Assembly (NCBI RefSeq): GCF_009663685.2
Contig: NZ_RCOG02000004.1
Span: 62,001 to 126,000 of the forward strand
Source: Cupriavidus sp. U2
GTDB lineage: Bacteria; Pseudomonadota; Gammaproteobacteria; Burkholderiales; Burkholderiaceae
Direction of reading: 5' to 3'
DNA: 64,000 bases
The position numbers and the translations under genes are program-made. The notes beneath the pieces were generated by a model, which worked only from the letters and a program-made list of their open reading frames with translations, was not told the DNA's origin and made no database searches. Each line of letters starts with the position of its first letter. The stretch's first letter is position 1. Of this stretch, positions 1 through 8,324 are shown in pieces.

Positions 1-1
1 C

Positions 2-343
2 GACGCCGATCCGGCCGCGGTGCTGGCCGAGGCCCAGCGCAGCCTGGCCGCGGTATGCGAAGAAAACGGTGCCCTGGTGCTGACCGATATCTTTGGTGCC
101 ACGCCCGCCAACATTGCCGCGCGCCTGGCCGAGCCGGGCCGCGTCAAGGTGCTGGCTGGCGTGAACCTGCCGATGCTCGTGCGCGCGATCTGCTATCGCG
201 CCGAAAAGCTTGACCAGCTGGCCACCAAGGCATTGGCCGGCGGCTCGCAAGGGGTGCTGCAGATTGGCACGACCGCCGTCCAGAATCAAACCGCAAATCA
301 TCCCGACAAATATGCTGCAGAGGGACACCACCATCATCAATAA
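2..343 (+). CDS. PTS EIIA component, mannose/fructose family (3' part only)
   Basis: This is the C-terminal part of an EIIA of the mannose superfamily; the gene begins upstream of the window. The visible protein carries the family's core (TDIFGATPANIA and VLAGVNLPML). The N-terminal phosphorylated histidine lies outside the window. In Burkholderiales such EIIA proteins receive phosphate from HPr and are usually regulatory rather than sugar-specific. The end of the frame overlaps ptsH by 32 bases, so the two genes are probably translationally linked. The C-terminus reads EGHHHHQ, a by-product of the overlap with the HPr frame. Family assignment is firm; substrate or target is not known. Confidence 0.85.
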   Translation, partial: DADPAAVLAEAQRSLAAVCEENGALVLTDIFGATPANIAARLAEPGRVKVLAGVNLPMLVRAICYRAEKLDQLATKALAGGSQGVLQIGTTAVQNQTANHPDKYAAEGHHHHQ

Positions 344-581
344 GCTCGGGCTCCATGCCCGCGCATCCGCCAAGCTGACGCAGCTGGCGGGCAATTTCAA
401 AAGCCAGGTCAAGATGTCCCGGAACGGCCGCCAGGTGGATGCCAAGAGCATCATGGGCGTCATGATGCTGGCTGCCGGCATTGGCTCGACGGTCACGATC
501 GAAATCGACGGCCCCGACGAGCAGGAGGCGATGGACGCCGTGCTGGCGCTGATTGCCAACCGCTTCGGCGAAGGCGAGTGA
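312..581 (+). CDS. ptsH: Phosphocarrier protein HPr
   Basis: HPr carries phosphate from enzyme I to EIIA proteins in the cytoplasm. The 89-residue protein has normal length. His15 sits in GLHARAS, the site phosphorylated by enzyme I. Ser46 sits in AKSIMGVMML, the site targeted by HPr kinase/phosphorylase. The ATG at 312 is chosen because it gives the standard N-terminus (MLQRDTTIINK); an in-frame start upstream would add an unrelated extension. It overlaps the preceding EIIA gene and is followed by ptsI 49 bases later, as one operon. A bifunctional HPr kinase is encoded at 53598-54569, so Ser46 is probably functional. Confidence 0.95.
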   Translation: MLQRDTTIINKLGLHARASAKLTQLAGNFKSQVKMSRNGRQVDAKSIMGVMMLAAGIGSTVTIEIDGPDEQEAMDAVLALIANRFGEGE

Positions 582-630
582 GGCCTGGCGCCACACCCAG
601 AATTCCTTAACGTTCCTGACGGAGCGGGTC

Positions 631-2388
631 ATGCCCTTTGCCTTGCACGGCATTCCGGTTTCTCGTGGGGTCGCCATCGGGCGGGCCCATATCCTGGCGC
701 CGGCTGCGCTGGATGTTTCGCACTACCTGGTCGACGAAGACCGTCTCGACGCCGAGGTGGAGCGATTACGCGCGGCGCGCGCGGCCGTGCGGGCGGAACT
801 GGTGACCCTGAAGCGCGACCTGCCGCGCGACGCGCCCGAGGAAATGGGCGCGTTCCTGGACGTCCACGCGATGATCCTCGACGACGAGGCGTTGTCGCGC
901 GAGCCCGAGGAACTGATCCTCCAGCGCCGGTACAACGCCGAGTGGGCGCTGACCACGCGGCTTGAAGAACTGATGCGCCAGTTCGATGAAATCGAGGACG
1001 AGTACCTGCGCGAGCGCAAGGCCGACATCCAGCAGGTGGTGGAACGGATCCTGAAGGTGCTGGCCGGCGCGCCCGTGCTGGCCCCCGCGCCGGTGCCGGC
1101 CCTGGCCCCCGATGGCGAAGCCGCGCCCGGCGTGATCGTGGTGGCGCACGACATCGGCCCGGCCGACATGCTTCAGTTCAAGCACACGGTGTTCCACGGG
1201 TTCGTGACCGATCTGGGCGGGCGCACGTCGCATACCGCGATCGTGGCGCGCAGCCTGGACATCCCGGCCGCCGTGGGCGTCAAGAGCGCCAGCGAGCTGA
1301 TCCGCCAGGACGACTGGATCATCATCGACGGCGATGCCGGCCTGGTCATCGTTGATCCGTCGGCCATCATTCTGGAGGAATACCGCCACCGCCAGAGCGA
1401 ACGCGCGCTGGAGAAAAAGCGGCTGCAGCGGCTGCGGCACATGCCGGCCGTCACGCTGGACGGGCTGGAAATCGAGCTGCTGGCCAATATCGAACTGGCC
1501 GAGGATGCCGGTGCCGCGCTGGCCGCCGGTGCGGTCGGCGTGGGCCTGTTCCGCTCGGAATTCCTGTTCATGAACCGCCGGAACGAAATGCCCGACGAGG
1601 ACGAACAGTTCCTGGCCTACCGCAATGCCGTGGAGGCCATGCACGGCCTGCCCGTGACGATCCGCACGATCGACGTGGGGGCCGACAAGCCGCTGGACGG
1701 CCTGGGCGAAGACTTCGAGACCGCGCTGAACCCGGCGCTGGGGCTGCGGGCCATCCGCTGGTCGCTGTCGGAACCGGCGATGTTCCTGACCCAGTTGCGC
1801 GCGTTGCTGCGGGCGTCGGCGTTCGGGCCGGTGCGGCTGCTGATCCCGATGCTGGCCCACGCCAGCGAGATCGACCAGACGCTGGACCTGATCGAGCAGG
1901 CCAAGCGCCAGCTGGACGAGCGCAGCCAGCCGTACGATCCTGGCATCAAGATCGGGGCCATGATCGAGATCCCCGCTGCCGTGCTGCTGCTGCCGCTGTT
2001 TCTCAAGCGGATGGATTTCCTGTCGATCGGCACCAACGACCTGATTCAGTACACGCTGGCGATCGACCGCGCCGACAACGCCGTGGCCCACCTGTACGAC
2101 CCCCTGCATCCGGCGGTGCTGCAGCTGATTGCACGCACCATCCGTGACGCCAACCACGCCGGCGTGCCGGTGGCGGTCTGCGGCGAAATGGCAGGCGATC
2201 CGGCGATGACCCGCCTGCTGCTGGGCATGGGCCTGCGCGAATTCTCGATGCATCCGGCCCAGCTGCTGCGGGTGAAGCAGGAAGTCATCCACGCCGATTG
2301 CGGGCGGCTGTGCAAGGTCGTGGACCAGATCCTGACCTGCTACGAGCCCGAGGAACAGGCGGCGGCCCTGAAGCTCTTGTCGGCATAG
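631..2388 (+). CDS. ptsI: PTS enzyme I (phosphoenolpyruvate-protein phosphotransferase)
   Basis: Enzyme I autophosphorylates with PEP and passes the phosphate to HPr. The 585-residue protein has the N-terminal phosphohistidine domain with the active-site His201 in GGRTSHTAIVARS. The C-terminal PEP-binding barrel contains FRSEFLFM, IGAMIEIPAA, SIGTNDLIQYTLA and the catalytic Cys517 in AVCGEMAGD. ATG 631 follows GGAG at 621 with good spacing; an earlier in-frame start at 553 would overlap ptsH and add an unrelated extension. A short proline/alanine linker near residues 150-166 separates two parts of the N-domain. It is the last gene of the EIIA-ptsH-ptsI operon. Confidence 0.96.
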   Translation: MPFALHGIPVSRGVAIGRAHILAPAALDVSHYLVDEDRLDAEVERLRAARAAVRAELVTLKRDLPRDAPEEMGAFLDVHAMILDDEALSREPEELILQRRYNAEWALTTRLEELMRQFDEIEDEYLRERKADIQQVVERILKVLAGAPVLAPAPVPALAPDGEAAPGVIVVAHDIGPADMLQFKHTVFHGFVTDLGGRTSHTAIVARSLDIPAAVGVKSASELIRQDDWIIIDGDAGLVIVDPSAIILEEYRHRQSERALEKKRLQRLRHMPAVTLDGLEIELLANIELAEDAGAALAAGAVGVGLFRSEFLFMNRRNEMPDEDEQFLAYRNAVEAMHGLPVTIRTIDVGADKPLDGLGEDFETALNPALGLRAIRWSLSEPAMFLTQLRALLRASAFGPVRLLIPMLAHASEIDQTLDLIEQAKRQLDERSQPYDPGIKIGAMIEIPAAVLLLPLFLKRMDFLSIGTNDLIQYTLAIDRADNAVAHLYDPLHPAVLQLIARTIRDANHAGVPVAVCGEMAGDPAMTRLLLGMGLREFSMHPAQLLRVKQEVIHADCGRLCKVVDQILTCYEPEEQAAALKLLSA

Positions 2389-2391
2389 CAC

Positions 2392-2415
2392 AACCCTTAA
2401 ATCCTTAGGGTTTTT
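2392..2415 (+). terminator. Candidate intrinsic terminator after ptsI
   Basis: A 6-bp stem (AACCCT at 2392-2397 with AGGGTT at 2407-2412) is followed directly by a run of T. It lies four bases after the ptsI stop. The stem is short and only half GC, so this is a weak call. Confidence 0.4.
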
Positions 2416-2437
2416 GCCGCCGTCTTGGCGGATATTA

Positions 2438-2464
2438 CGCCACTTTTCCATACGAAAAGTGGCG
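2438..2464. repeat. Perfect 11-bp inverted repeat between ptsI and bfd
   Basis: CGCCACTTTTC at 2438-2448 is exactly complementary to GAAAAGTGGCG at 2454-2464, with a 5-base loop. There is no T-run on either side, so it is not a standard terminator. It could be an mRNA 3'-end hairpin for ptsI or a protein-binding site. Confidence 0.6.
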
Positions 2465-2527
2465 TGCCGGATGCCTTTTCCGGTCATTTCAATGGCGCTG
2501 TGCACGACGCTTCCCATGTGGATTAAT

Positions 2528-2561
2528 GGGAATTGTTATCATTTTCGATCTCTGTTATTCT
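2528..2561 (+). promoter_or_regulatory. bfd promoter overlapped by a Fur-like box
   Basis: A -35-like TTGTTA (2533-2538), 17-base spacer and -10-like TATTCT (2556-2561) lie 53 bases ahead of the bfd start. On the minus strand, 2546 to 2528 matches the 19-base Fur consensus at 14 positions by eye (GAAAATGATAACAATTCCC). The match covers the -35 element, as expected for repression by iron-loaded Fur. This is inference from pattern; no scan was run. Confidence 0.6.
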
Positions 2562-2613
2562 GCCTCTCATCGCGTGCGGCATGCCGGTGCCGCCAGCCCT
2601 CAGGAGGCAAGTT

Positions 2614-2895
2614 GTGTACGTCTGCATCTGCAATCAGGTTACCGACCATGAGATTCATGGTGCCGCTCATCTTGGCGTGACCACGCTCGACGAGCTGGCC
2701 GAAACGCTAGGCGTGGGAACCTGCTGCGGCCGCTGCCGCGACTGCGCGCAGCAAGTGCTTTGCGAAGGCGTTGCCGCCGTGAAGACCATCCAGATCGTTG
2801 ACATTTCAGCCTGTTCGCCGGCTGCGTCACATGCCATAATGGACGCTCGTGACCCGGCAGTCGCGAACGACCAGCGTAACGCGCTGGTTGCCTGA
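2614..2895 (+). CDS. bfd: Bacterioferritin-associated ferredoxin Bfd
   Basis: Bfd is a small [2Fe-2S] protein that reduces the heme of bacterioferritin so stored iron can leave. The four cluster cysteines fall at Cys4, Cys6, Cys38 and Cys41, the same positions as in E. coli Bfd. GTG 2614 is preferred because AGGAGG at 2602-2607 lies at ideal distance; an in-frame ATG at 2581 lacks such a site. The first 60 residues form the BFD domain; residues 61-93 are a tail with no recognised feature. A Fur-like box lies over its promoter and bfr follows after a terminator. Confidence 0.92.
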   Translation: MYVCICNQVTDHEIHGAAHLGVTTLDELAETLGVGTCCGRCRDCAQQVLCEGVAAVKTIQIVDISACSPAASHAIMDARDPAVANDQRNALVA

Positions 2896-2931
2896 TTCAG
2901 GAAGCGTTCACACCGAACAACGCGTGAATTG

Positions 2932-2967
2932 AAAAGCGCGCCCACGGATTCGTCCGCGGCGCGTTTT
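2932..2967 (+). terminator. Intrinsic terminator between bfd and bfr
   Basis: A GC-rich stem with a TTCG tetraloop (2949-2952) is flanked by AAAA on the left and TTTT on the right. It separates bfd from bfr, so the two genes are likely transcribed independently or with attenuation between them. Confidence 0.75.
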
Positions 2968-3062
2968 GTCGTTCCAGACCGTTGCATCTCGCTGCATTTC
3001 GTCGCCTTCGTCCATTCGCCGGGTTCGTTTGTTGTCTGCAACATCCGCATCAGGAGCCCCGA

Positions 3063-3542
3063 ATGAAAGGTGACAAGAAGGTCATCCAGCATCTGAACGC
3101 ACAGCTCAAGAACGAGCTGACCGCGATCAACCAGTATTTCCTCCACGCACGCATGTACCGCCACTGGGGCCTGAAGAAGCTCGGTGATGTCGAGTACAAG
3201 GAGTCGATCGGCGAAATGAAGCACGCCGATCGGCTGATCGACCGCATCCTGATGCTCGACGGGCTGCCCAACCTGCAGGACCTGCACAAGCTGCTGATCG
3301 GCGAAGACACGCCCGAAATGCTCAAGTGCGACCTGAAGCTGGAGCAGACCGCGCACGCCACGGTCAAGGAAGGCATTGCGTACTGTGAATCCGTTGGCGA
3401 CTACGTCAGCCGCGAACTCCTGGTCGATATCCTCACGGACACCGAAGAGCATATCGAGTACCTGGAGACGCAGCTGGACCTGATCGACAAGGTCGGCCTG
3501 CAGAACTACCTGCAGTCGCAGCTGGAACCGGGCGAGCAATAA
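3063..3542 (+). CDS. bfr: Bacterioferritin (heme-type subunit, one ferroxidase ligand missing)
   Basis: Bacterioferritin forms a 24-subunit shell that oxidises and stores iron. The 159-residue protein matches E. coli Bfr in length. Heme-binding Met52 and ferroxidase residues Glu18, Glu51, His54, Glu94 and His130 are present. Position 127, normally glutamate in the second ExxH motif, is threonine ([10 protein letters not shown]). The bases at 3433-3453 support this reading. A subunit of this kind may depend on a second Bfr with a complete centre. CAGGAG at 3051 precedes the ATG. Its partner Bfd is encoded just upstream. Confidence 0.93.
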   Translation: MKGDKKVIQHLNAQLKNELTAINQYFLHARMYRHWGLKKLGDVEYKESIGEMKHADRLIDRILMLDGLPNLQDLHKLLIGEDTPEMLKCDLKLEQTAHATVKEGIAYCESVGDYVSRELLVDILTDTEEHIEYLETQLDLIDKVGLQNYLQSQLEPGEQ

Positions 3543-3694
3543 GCGCGCTGGCTTCCGACCCAGCCGCGGCCTGACCGATCACCGGCGGGCGCGGCCGGGC
3601 AAGCGCGTGGCGCGGGATGGCGCCACGCCCCGGTGTGGAGCGGGTTGGTAACCCTTCTCATTCGGATTCTTGTCTCCATCCAGTCACATTGCGC

Positions 3695-3741
3695 CAAAAA
3701 AATGGCGACCCGGCGGGGAGGGGGCTCCACCGCGGGTCGCC
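3695..3741 (-). terminator. Intrinsic terminator of the ctpA-moeB operon
   Basis: On the minus strand GGCGACCC (3741-3734) pairs with GGGTCGCC (3711-3704) and the stem is followed by a run of seven T. It lies about 60 bases after the moeB-like stop codon. Confidence 0.8.
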
Positions 3742-3803
3742 AGGTTTCCAGGCAACATTCCTGCGTTTTTCCGTTTTCCTGCGCGGTTCGGCCTCGCTTG
3801 GTC

Positions 3804-4556
3804 CTAGTGCGCCTGTCCGCAGACCTCGCAACTGGGCGTACGCGCCAGGCGCATCGTGGTCCATTCCATCGTCATGGCATTGACCATCAGCAGCCGGCCG
3901 GCCAGCGTTTCGCCTACGCCGGTCAGCAGCTTCAGCGCCTCGGCCGCCTGCACGGTGCCGACCATGCCGACCAGCGGCGCGAACACGCCCATCGTGGCGC
4001 AGGCCGCTTCCGGGGCGGGTTCGGATGGCGGAAACAGGCACCCGTAGCACGGCGCGTCGGGGTTGCGCAGGTCGTACACACTGACCTGGCCGTCGAAGCG
4101 CAGCGCCGCGCCGGAAACCAGCGGCCGGCGATGCTTCAGGCAGGCCCGGTTGACGGCCTGGCGCGTGGCGAAGTTGTCGCAGCAATCGAGCACGACATCG
4201 GCCTGTGCTACCAGTGCATCAAGCTCCACATCGCCGACGCGTTGCGCCACCAGCCGGATATCGACGTCCGGATTGATGCGCAGCAGCCCTTCCCGGGCGG
4301 ACTCCACCTTGGGCCGCCCCACGTTGGCAGTGGTATGCAGGATCTGGCGCTGCAGGTTGGTCAGGTCCACATCGTCGTCGTCGACGATCGTGATGCGGCC
4401 CACGCCGGCCGACGCCAGGTAGGGCAGGGCGGCCGCACCGAGGCCACCTGCGCCGATCACCAGCGCATGGCCAGCCAGCAGGCGCTCCTGGCCCTCGATG
4501 CCCACTTCATCCAGCAGGATATGGCGCGAATAGCGCAGCAGCTGATCGTCGTTCAT
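3804..4556 (-). CDS. moeB: MoeB/ThiF-family adenylyltransferase
   Basis: E1-like enzymes of this family adenylate the C-terminal glycine of MoaD or ThiS for sulfur transfer in molybdopterin or thiamine synthesis. The 250-residue protein has the ATP-binding loop GAGGLG (35-40), a zinc site made by Cys170/Cys173 and Cys243/Cys246, and a conserved Cys186 in the crossover loop (AACATMGVFAP). Length matches MoeB. It follows ctpA by 100 bases on the same strand, an order common in Burkholderiales. MoeB and ThiF cannot be separated from sequence here, so the symbol is tentative. Confidence 0.88.
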   Translation of the reverse strand: MNDDQLLRYSRHILLDEVGIEGQERLLAGHALVIGAGGLGAAALPYLASAGVGRITIVDDDDVDLTNLQRQILHTTANVGRPKVESAREGLLRINPDVDIRLVAQRVGDVELDALVAQADVVLDCCDNFATRQAVNRACLKHRRPLVSGAALRFDGQVSVYDLRNPDAPCYGCLFPPSEPAPEAACATMGVFAPLVGMVGTVQAAEALKLLTGVGETLAGRLLMVNAMTMEWTTMRLARTPSCEVCGQAH

Positions 4557-4656
4557 GGTTTGGCGGCAAATGAAAAACGGCCCGACGGTGGCATGCCGCG
4601 GGCCGCAGGATGAGGGGAAAGCGCGCCGCGCGCCCAGCGCGGGCGGCGCGGGTCCG

Positions 4657-6267
4657 TTACTTCTGACCGGTCGGCGTGCCCAAGGGCTGGCCGATCGGCG
4701 CGCTCGCGGGCGGCTGGCTGGCCGGCGCGGGCTTGGCCGGGGCCGGAGCGGGCTTGGCGGCCGGCTTGGCCGGGGCCGTGCCTGCCTTTTCTTCCTTGGT
4801 GTCGGGCTTGCCGGCCGTGCCCGTGGCTTCCAGGCGCGACTTCGACTTCTGCACCGGCTTGCCGTCGAGCTGGGCGATGGCCTGCTGCAGCATGAAGTCC
4901 TCGGCCGAACCGAATTCCACCGGCTTCTTCTTGCGATCCTTCTCGCGTTCTTCCGGCGTCTTCTTCGCGTTTTCCTCTTCCAGGCGGCGCAGCTCGTCCA
5001 CGCGGCGCTGTTCGCGCTCGTTCATTTCCGGCTCTTCCGACTCCTGCTTGTTGTGCAGGTGGCGCTCGGTGTCGATCTCGCGCGTGATCAGTGCATCATC
5101 CGGATCGCCTTCCGGGTTCTGGTCGACCGGGATGTCCGGGCGGATGCCCTTGGCCTGGATCGACTTGCCCGACGGCGTGTAGTAGTACGCAATCGTCAGC
5201 TTGATGCCGGTGTCGTTGGTCAGCGGGCGCACGGTCTGCACCGAACCCTTGCCGAACGTGGTCTTGCCCATGATCAGCGCGCGCTTGTGATCCTGCAGCG
5301 CGCCGGCCACGATTTCCGAGGCCGATGCCGAGTAGGCATTGGTCAGCACGATCATCGGCAGCTTCTTGAACTGCGCGGGCAGGTCCTTGAGCGGATCGTC
5401 CTCGAGCGACGACAGGCGGTAGTTGTTGAACGTGGCCTTGTAGACGCGCTTGGCATCGGGCACCTGTCCGTTGGTGGACACCACTGTCGCGTCGTCCTGC
5501 AGGAACGCTGCCGCCACGCCCACCGCGCCCTGCAGCACGCCGCCGCCGTTGTTGCGCAGGTCCAGGATGATGCCCTTCAGGTTCGGGTTCTTGTCCGCCA
5601 TGTCCTTCAGGCGGCGGCCCAGGTCGGCCACGGTGCGTTCCTGGAAGCTCGTCAGGCGCACCCAGCCGATGGTGTTGTTGTCGAGCATCTTGGTCTTGAC
5701 CGACTGCACGCGGATTTCGGCGCGCGTGATCGAGACCGGGAACGTGCGTTCCTCGCTCTTGCGATAGATGGTCAGCGTGACCTTGGTGCCCGGCTCGCCG
5801 CGCATGCGCTTGACCGCCTGTTCCAGCGGCAGGCCGCGCACGGGCTTGTCGTCGATACGCGTGATCAGGTCGCCCGGCTGGATGCCGGCGCGGAAGGCGG
5901 GGGTGTCCTCGATCGGGTTGATGACCTTGACCAGGCCTTCTTCCTGCGAAATCTCGATGCCCAGGCCGGCAAAGCGGCCGCGGGTGCCTTCCTGCAGTTC
6001 CTTGAAGTCCTTCTCGTCCAGGTAGGCCGAGTGCGGGTCGAGGCTGGCGACCATGCCCTTGATGGCTTCGGTCAGCAGCTTCTTGTCGTCGACCGGCTCC
6101 ACGTACTCGCGCTTGATCTGCCCGAAGATGTCGGACATCAGCCGCAACTGGTCGAGCGGCAGCGGCCCCGAGCTGTTCTGCGCGGTGGCCGAGATTTGCA
6201 GCGTGGCCAGCACGCCGGCGACGACGCCGACTGAGACGAGGCTAATGTTCTTGAGCGTCTTACGCAT
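4657..6267 (-). CDS. ctpA: C-terminal processing peptidase, S41 family
   Basis: Periplasmic S41 serine proteases degrade or trim proteins from their C-termini; in several Gram-negatives they act on peptidoglycan hydrolases. The 536-residue product starts with an N-terminal hydrophobic segment (residues 8-26) and continues with a PDZ domain (roughly 90-175) and the S41 domain. The catalytic Ser315 (SASASEIVAG) and Lys340 (TTFGKGSVQT) have the usual 25-residue spacing. The last 150 residues are low complexity: charged EREQRRVDELRR-type coil, then Ala/Pro/Lys-rich. ATG 6267 gives a proper signal region; an upstream start would add an unrelated proline-rich stretch. moeB lies downstream. Confidence 0.92.
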   Translation of the reverse strand: MRKTLKNISLVSVGVVAGVLATLQISATAQNSSGPLPLDQLRLMSDIFGQIKREYVEPVDDKKLLTEAIKGMVASLDPHSAYLDEKDFKELQEGTRGRFAGLGIEISQEEGLVKVINPIEDTPAFRAGIQPGDLITRIDDKPVRGLPLEQAVKRMRGEPGTKVTLTIYRKSEERTFPVSITRAEIRVQSVKTKMLDNNTIGWVRLTSFQERTVADLGRRLKDMADKNPNLKGIILDLRNNGGGVLQGAVGVAAAFLQDDATVVSTNGQVPDAKRVYKATFNNYRLSSLEDDPLKDLPAQFKKLPMIVLTNAYSASASEIVAGALQDHKRALIMGKTTFGKGSVQTVRPLTNDTGIKLTIAYYYTPSGKSIQAKGIRPDIPVDQNPEGDPDDALITREIDTERHLHNKQESEEPEMNEREQRRVDELRRLEEENAKKTPEEREKDRKKKPVEFGSAEDFMLQQAIAQLDGKPVQKSKSRLEATGTAGKPDTKEEKAGTAPAKPAAKPAPAPAKPAPASQPPASAPIGQPLGTPTGQK

Positions 6268-6472
6268 GAGGGCTGCCTGAGCTTTTGTGGATGATGCGAA
6301 AGGGAAATCCGTGGCCGGAGGGGTTACGCCCGGCGCGGATTGACCGACAGTATAAGAGGGTGCGCAGAAAAAGACCCGCGGGCCACCACACCATGGTGGG
6401 GGCGGCCACACAAGGCCGTGTCGCGCCTACCCGGATGCTGCCCGGGCCGGCGCGTGCGCGCACCAGCGGCGG

Positions 6473-7219
6473 TCAGCGGGACTTGCCCTGGTTGGCCACG
6501 GCGGCCAGCGAAGCGGCAATCGCTTCCTGGTCGCCCAGGTAGTAGTGGCGCAGGGGGCGCAGGTCGGCGTCCAGCTCGTAGACGCGCGGGGTGCCGTTGG
6601 GGATATTGAGGCCGACGATATCGTCATCCGAAATCTGATCCAGGTACTTCACGAGCGCGCGAATGCTGTTGCCGTGGGCGGCAATCACGACGCGCTTGCC
6701 GGATTTGATGTCTGGAGCGATGGATTCGTTCCACAGCGGCATGACGCGGGCGACCGTATCCTTCAGGCATTCGGTCAGCGGCACCTGCTCGCGCGGCACA
6801 TTGGCGTAGCGCGGGTCGTTGAACGAGGCGCGTTCGTCGGTCGGCTCCAGCGCGGGCGGCGGCGTGTCGTAGCTGCGGCGCCACACCAGCACCTGCTCGT
6901 CGCCATACTTCTTGGCGGTTTCCGCCTTGTTCAGGCCGGCCAGGGCGCCGTAATGGCGTTCGTTCAGGCGCCATTCGTTGCGCACCGGAATCCACATCAG
7001 GTCCATTTCGTCCTGGACGTGCCAGAGCGTGCGGATGGCGCGCTTGAGCACCGACGTGTAGGCCACGTCAAAGGTGAAGCCGGCTTCCTTCAGGAGCTGG
7101 CCGCCCTGTTTGGCCTGCGCCACGCCGGTATCGGTCAGGTCGACGTCAACCCAGCCGGTGAAGCGGTTTTCGAGATTCCACGTGGATTCGCCGTGGCGGA
7201 TGAGGACGAGCTTGTACAT
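6473..7219 (-). CDS. gpmA: 2,3-bisphosphoglycerate-dependent phosphoglycerate mutase
   Basis: This glycolytic and gluconeogenic enzyme interconverts 3- and 2-phosphoglycerate. The 248-residue protein carries the phosphohistidine motif [10 protein letters not shown] (His9), the second histidine in [12 protein letters not shown], and the family signature [18 protein letters not shown] 7219 gives the standard N-terminus [12 protein letters not shown]; a long upstream in-frame extension is not coding. It is transcribed away from the rhodanese gene, with 144 bases between the two starts. Confidence 0.96.
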   Translation of the reverse strand: MYKLVLIRHGESTWNLENRFTGWVDVDLTDTGVAQAKQGGQLLKEAGFTFDVAYTSVLKRAIRTLWHVQDEMDLMWIPVRNEWRLNERHYGALAGLNKAETAKKYGDEQVLVWRRSYDTPPPALEPTDERASFNDPRYANVPREQVPLTECLKDTVARVMPLWNESIAPDIKSGKRVVIAAHGNSIRALVKYLDQISDDDIVGLNIPNGTPRVYELDADLRPLRHYYLGDQEAIAASLAAVANQGKSR

Positions 7220-7327
7220 TGCAGCTTCCAGGGTAGTAAGTAACCTGCGGCGCGCGGCGCCTGCGTCACGCCCGGGCGTGGCAGGCGCCGCCCGAAATAA
7301 TCGGCGCTGGCGCGAAACCGCGTATTT

Positions 7328-7333
7328 TATAAT
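7328..7333 (+). promoter_or_regulatory. -10 element ahead of the rhodanese-grxC-secB run
   Basis: A perfect TATAAT lies 30 bases before the GTG start at 7364. No good -35 is visible at 16-18 bases upstream. It is the only AT-rich patch in the gpmA-rhodanese gap. Confidence 0.45.
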
Positions 7334-7363
7334 GCCGCCGACCCAACCCAACGGAATGCCAAC

Positions 7364-7777
7364 GTGAATTTCTTCGCCGATTACAACAACCTGGCCCTGA
7401 TCGCGATCGCCGTGGTCTCGGGCGGCCTGCTGGCCTGGCCGCAAATCAAGGCCGGCACGGGCGGCAAGCGCGTCAATACGGCTGCCGCCACGCAGCTGAT
7501 CAACAAGCGCAACGCGGTGGTGGTGGACATCCGCGACGCCGCCGAATTTGCCAAGGGCCATCTGCCCCAGGCCAAGAGTGCGCCACTTGCCGATATCGGC
7601 AACCGCGCGGCCGGCCTTGCAAAGGACAAGGCGGTCCCCATCATCGTGGTGTGCCAGAACGGCCAGCGTTCGAGCAAGGCGCAAGCAGCCCTCAAGGAAG
7701 CCGGTTACAGTGAGGTATATGCGCTGGAAGGCGGCATGGCTGCGTGGCAGCAGGCCGGCCTGCCGGTGATCAAGTAA
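7364..7777 (+). CDS. Membrane-anchored rhodanese-like protein
   Basis: A 137-residue protein with an N-terminal membrane anchor (residues 8-26) and one rhodanese domain. The active-site loop is CQNGQRSS with Cys97 as the expected persulfide-forming residue. Rhodanese domains transfer sulfane sulfur; the physiological acceptor here is unknown. The start is GTG 7364, the only start that retains the anchor. It lies upstream of grxC and secB on the same strand, a conserved order in Burkholderiaceae that suggests a role linked to thiol or envelope homeostasis (inference). Confidence 0.85.
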   Translation: MNFFADYNNLALIAIAVVSGGLLAWPQIKAGTGGKRVNTAAATQLINKRNAVVVDIRDAAEFAKGHLPQAKSAPLADIGNRAAGLAKDKAVPIIVVCQNGQRSSKAQAALKEAGYSEVYALEGGMAAWQQAGLPVIK

Positions 7778-7864
7778 TTCAACAGCCCCCTTCAACATGC
7801 AGCACGCGGCGCGGTACTGCCCTGGGCGGTCCGCGCCGCTGTTTTTTAGTCAAGGAGAATCCGC

Positions 7865-8122
7865 ATGGCCCGCGTCGTCATGTACAGCACGGTTGTGTGC
7901 CCCTATTGCCAGATGGCAGAGCGCCTGCTCAAGCAGCGTGGCGTGGAAACGATCGAGAAGATCCTGATCGACCGCGAGCCGGGCCGGCGTGAGGAAATGA
8001 TGACCCGTACGGGCCGTCGTACCGTGCCGCAGATCTATATCGACGAAACCCATGTGGGCGGCTTCGACGACCTGTCCGCGCTGGATCGCCAGGGCGGCCT
8101 CGTCCCGCTGCTGGCCGCCTGA
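7865..8122 (+). CDS. grxC: Glutaredoxin 3
   Basis: Glutaredoxins reduce protein disulfides with glutathione in the cytoplasm. The 85-residue protein has the dithiol active site CPYC (Cys12, Cys15), the cis-proline motif TVPQIYI and the glutathione-binding GGFDDL. AAGGAG at 7852-7857 precedes the ATG. It lies 87 bases after the rhodanese gene and is followed by secB. Confidence 0.94.
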   Translation: MARVVMYSTVVCPYCQMAERLLKQRGVETIEKILIDREPGRREEMMTRTGRRTVPQIYIDETHVGGFDDLSALDRQGGLVPLLAA

Positions 8123-8324
8123 GCCGGCCGGAAGCTCGCGGCGGGGTGCAGGGGCGCCGGCTTCGCTGCGCTGCAGCAGATCAAGCGATAAATCTGATAA
8201 TGCCGCAGCACGGTGAATTCGCCATCGGCGTCATGTACCATATGCGCTTTCCAAACAGCCGGGGCTTCGGCATCCGGCTGCGCATGGCGCAGCGCGCCCA
8301 AACCGATCCATCCGGAAGCCTTTC

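Noticed and set aside
320-343. HHHH near the end of the EIIA protein as an engineered tag
   Set aside because: The bases also encode the start of HPr in another frame, so the run is natural.
766-2517. Long open frame on the minus strand opposite ptsI
   Set aside because: It is antisense to a well-supported gene, rich in His/Arg/Gln as expected from high-GC codon bias, and has no recognisable motif.
6370-6420. Terminator for gpmA around CCACCACACCATGGTGG
   Set aside because: Several alternative short stems compete and the T-run is not directly behind any of them, so no terminator is called.
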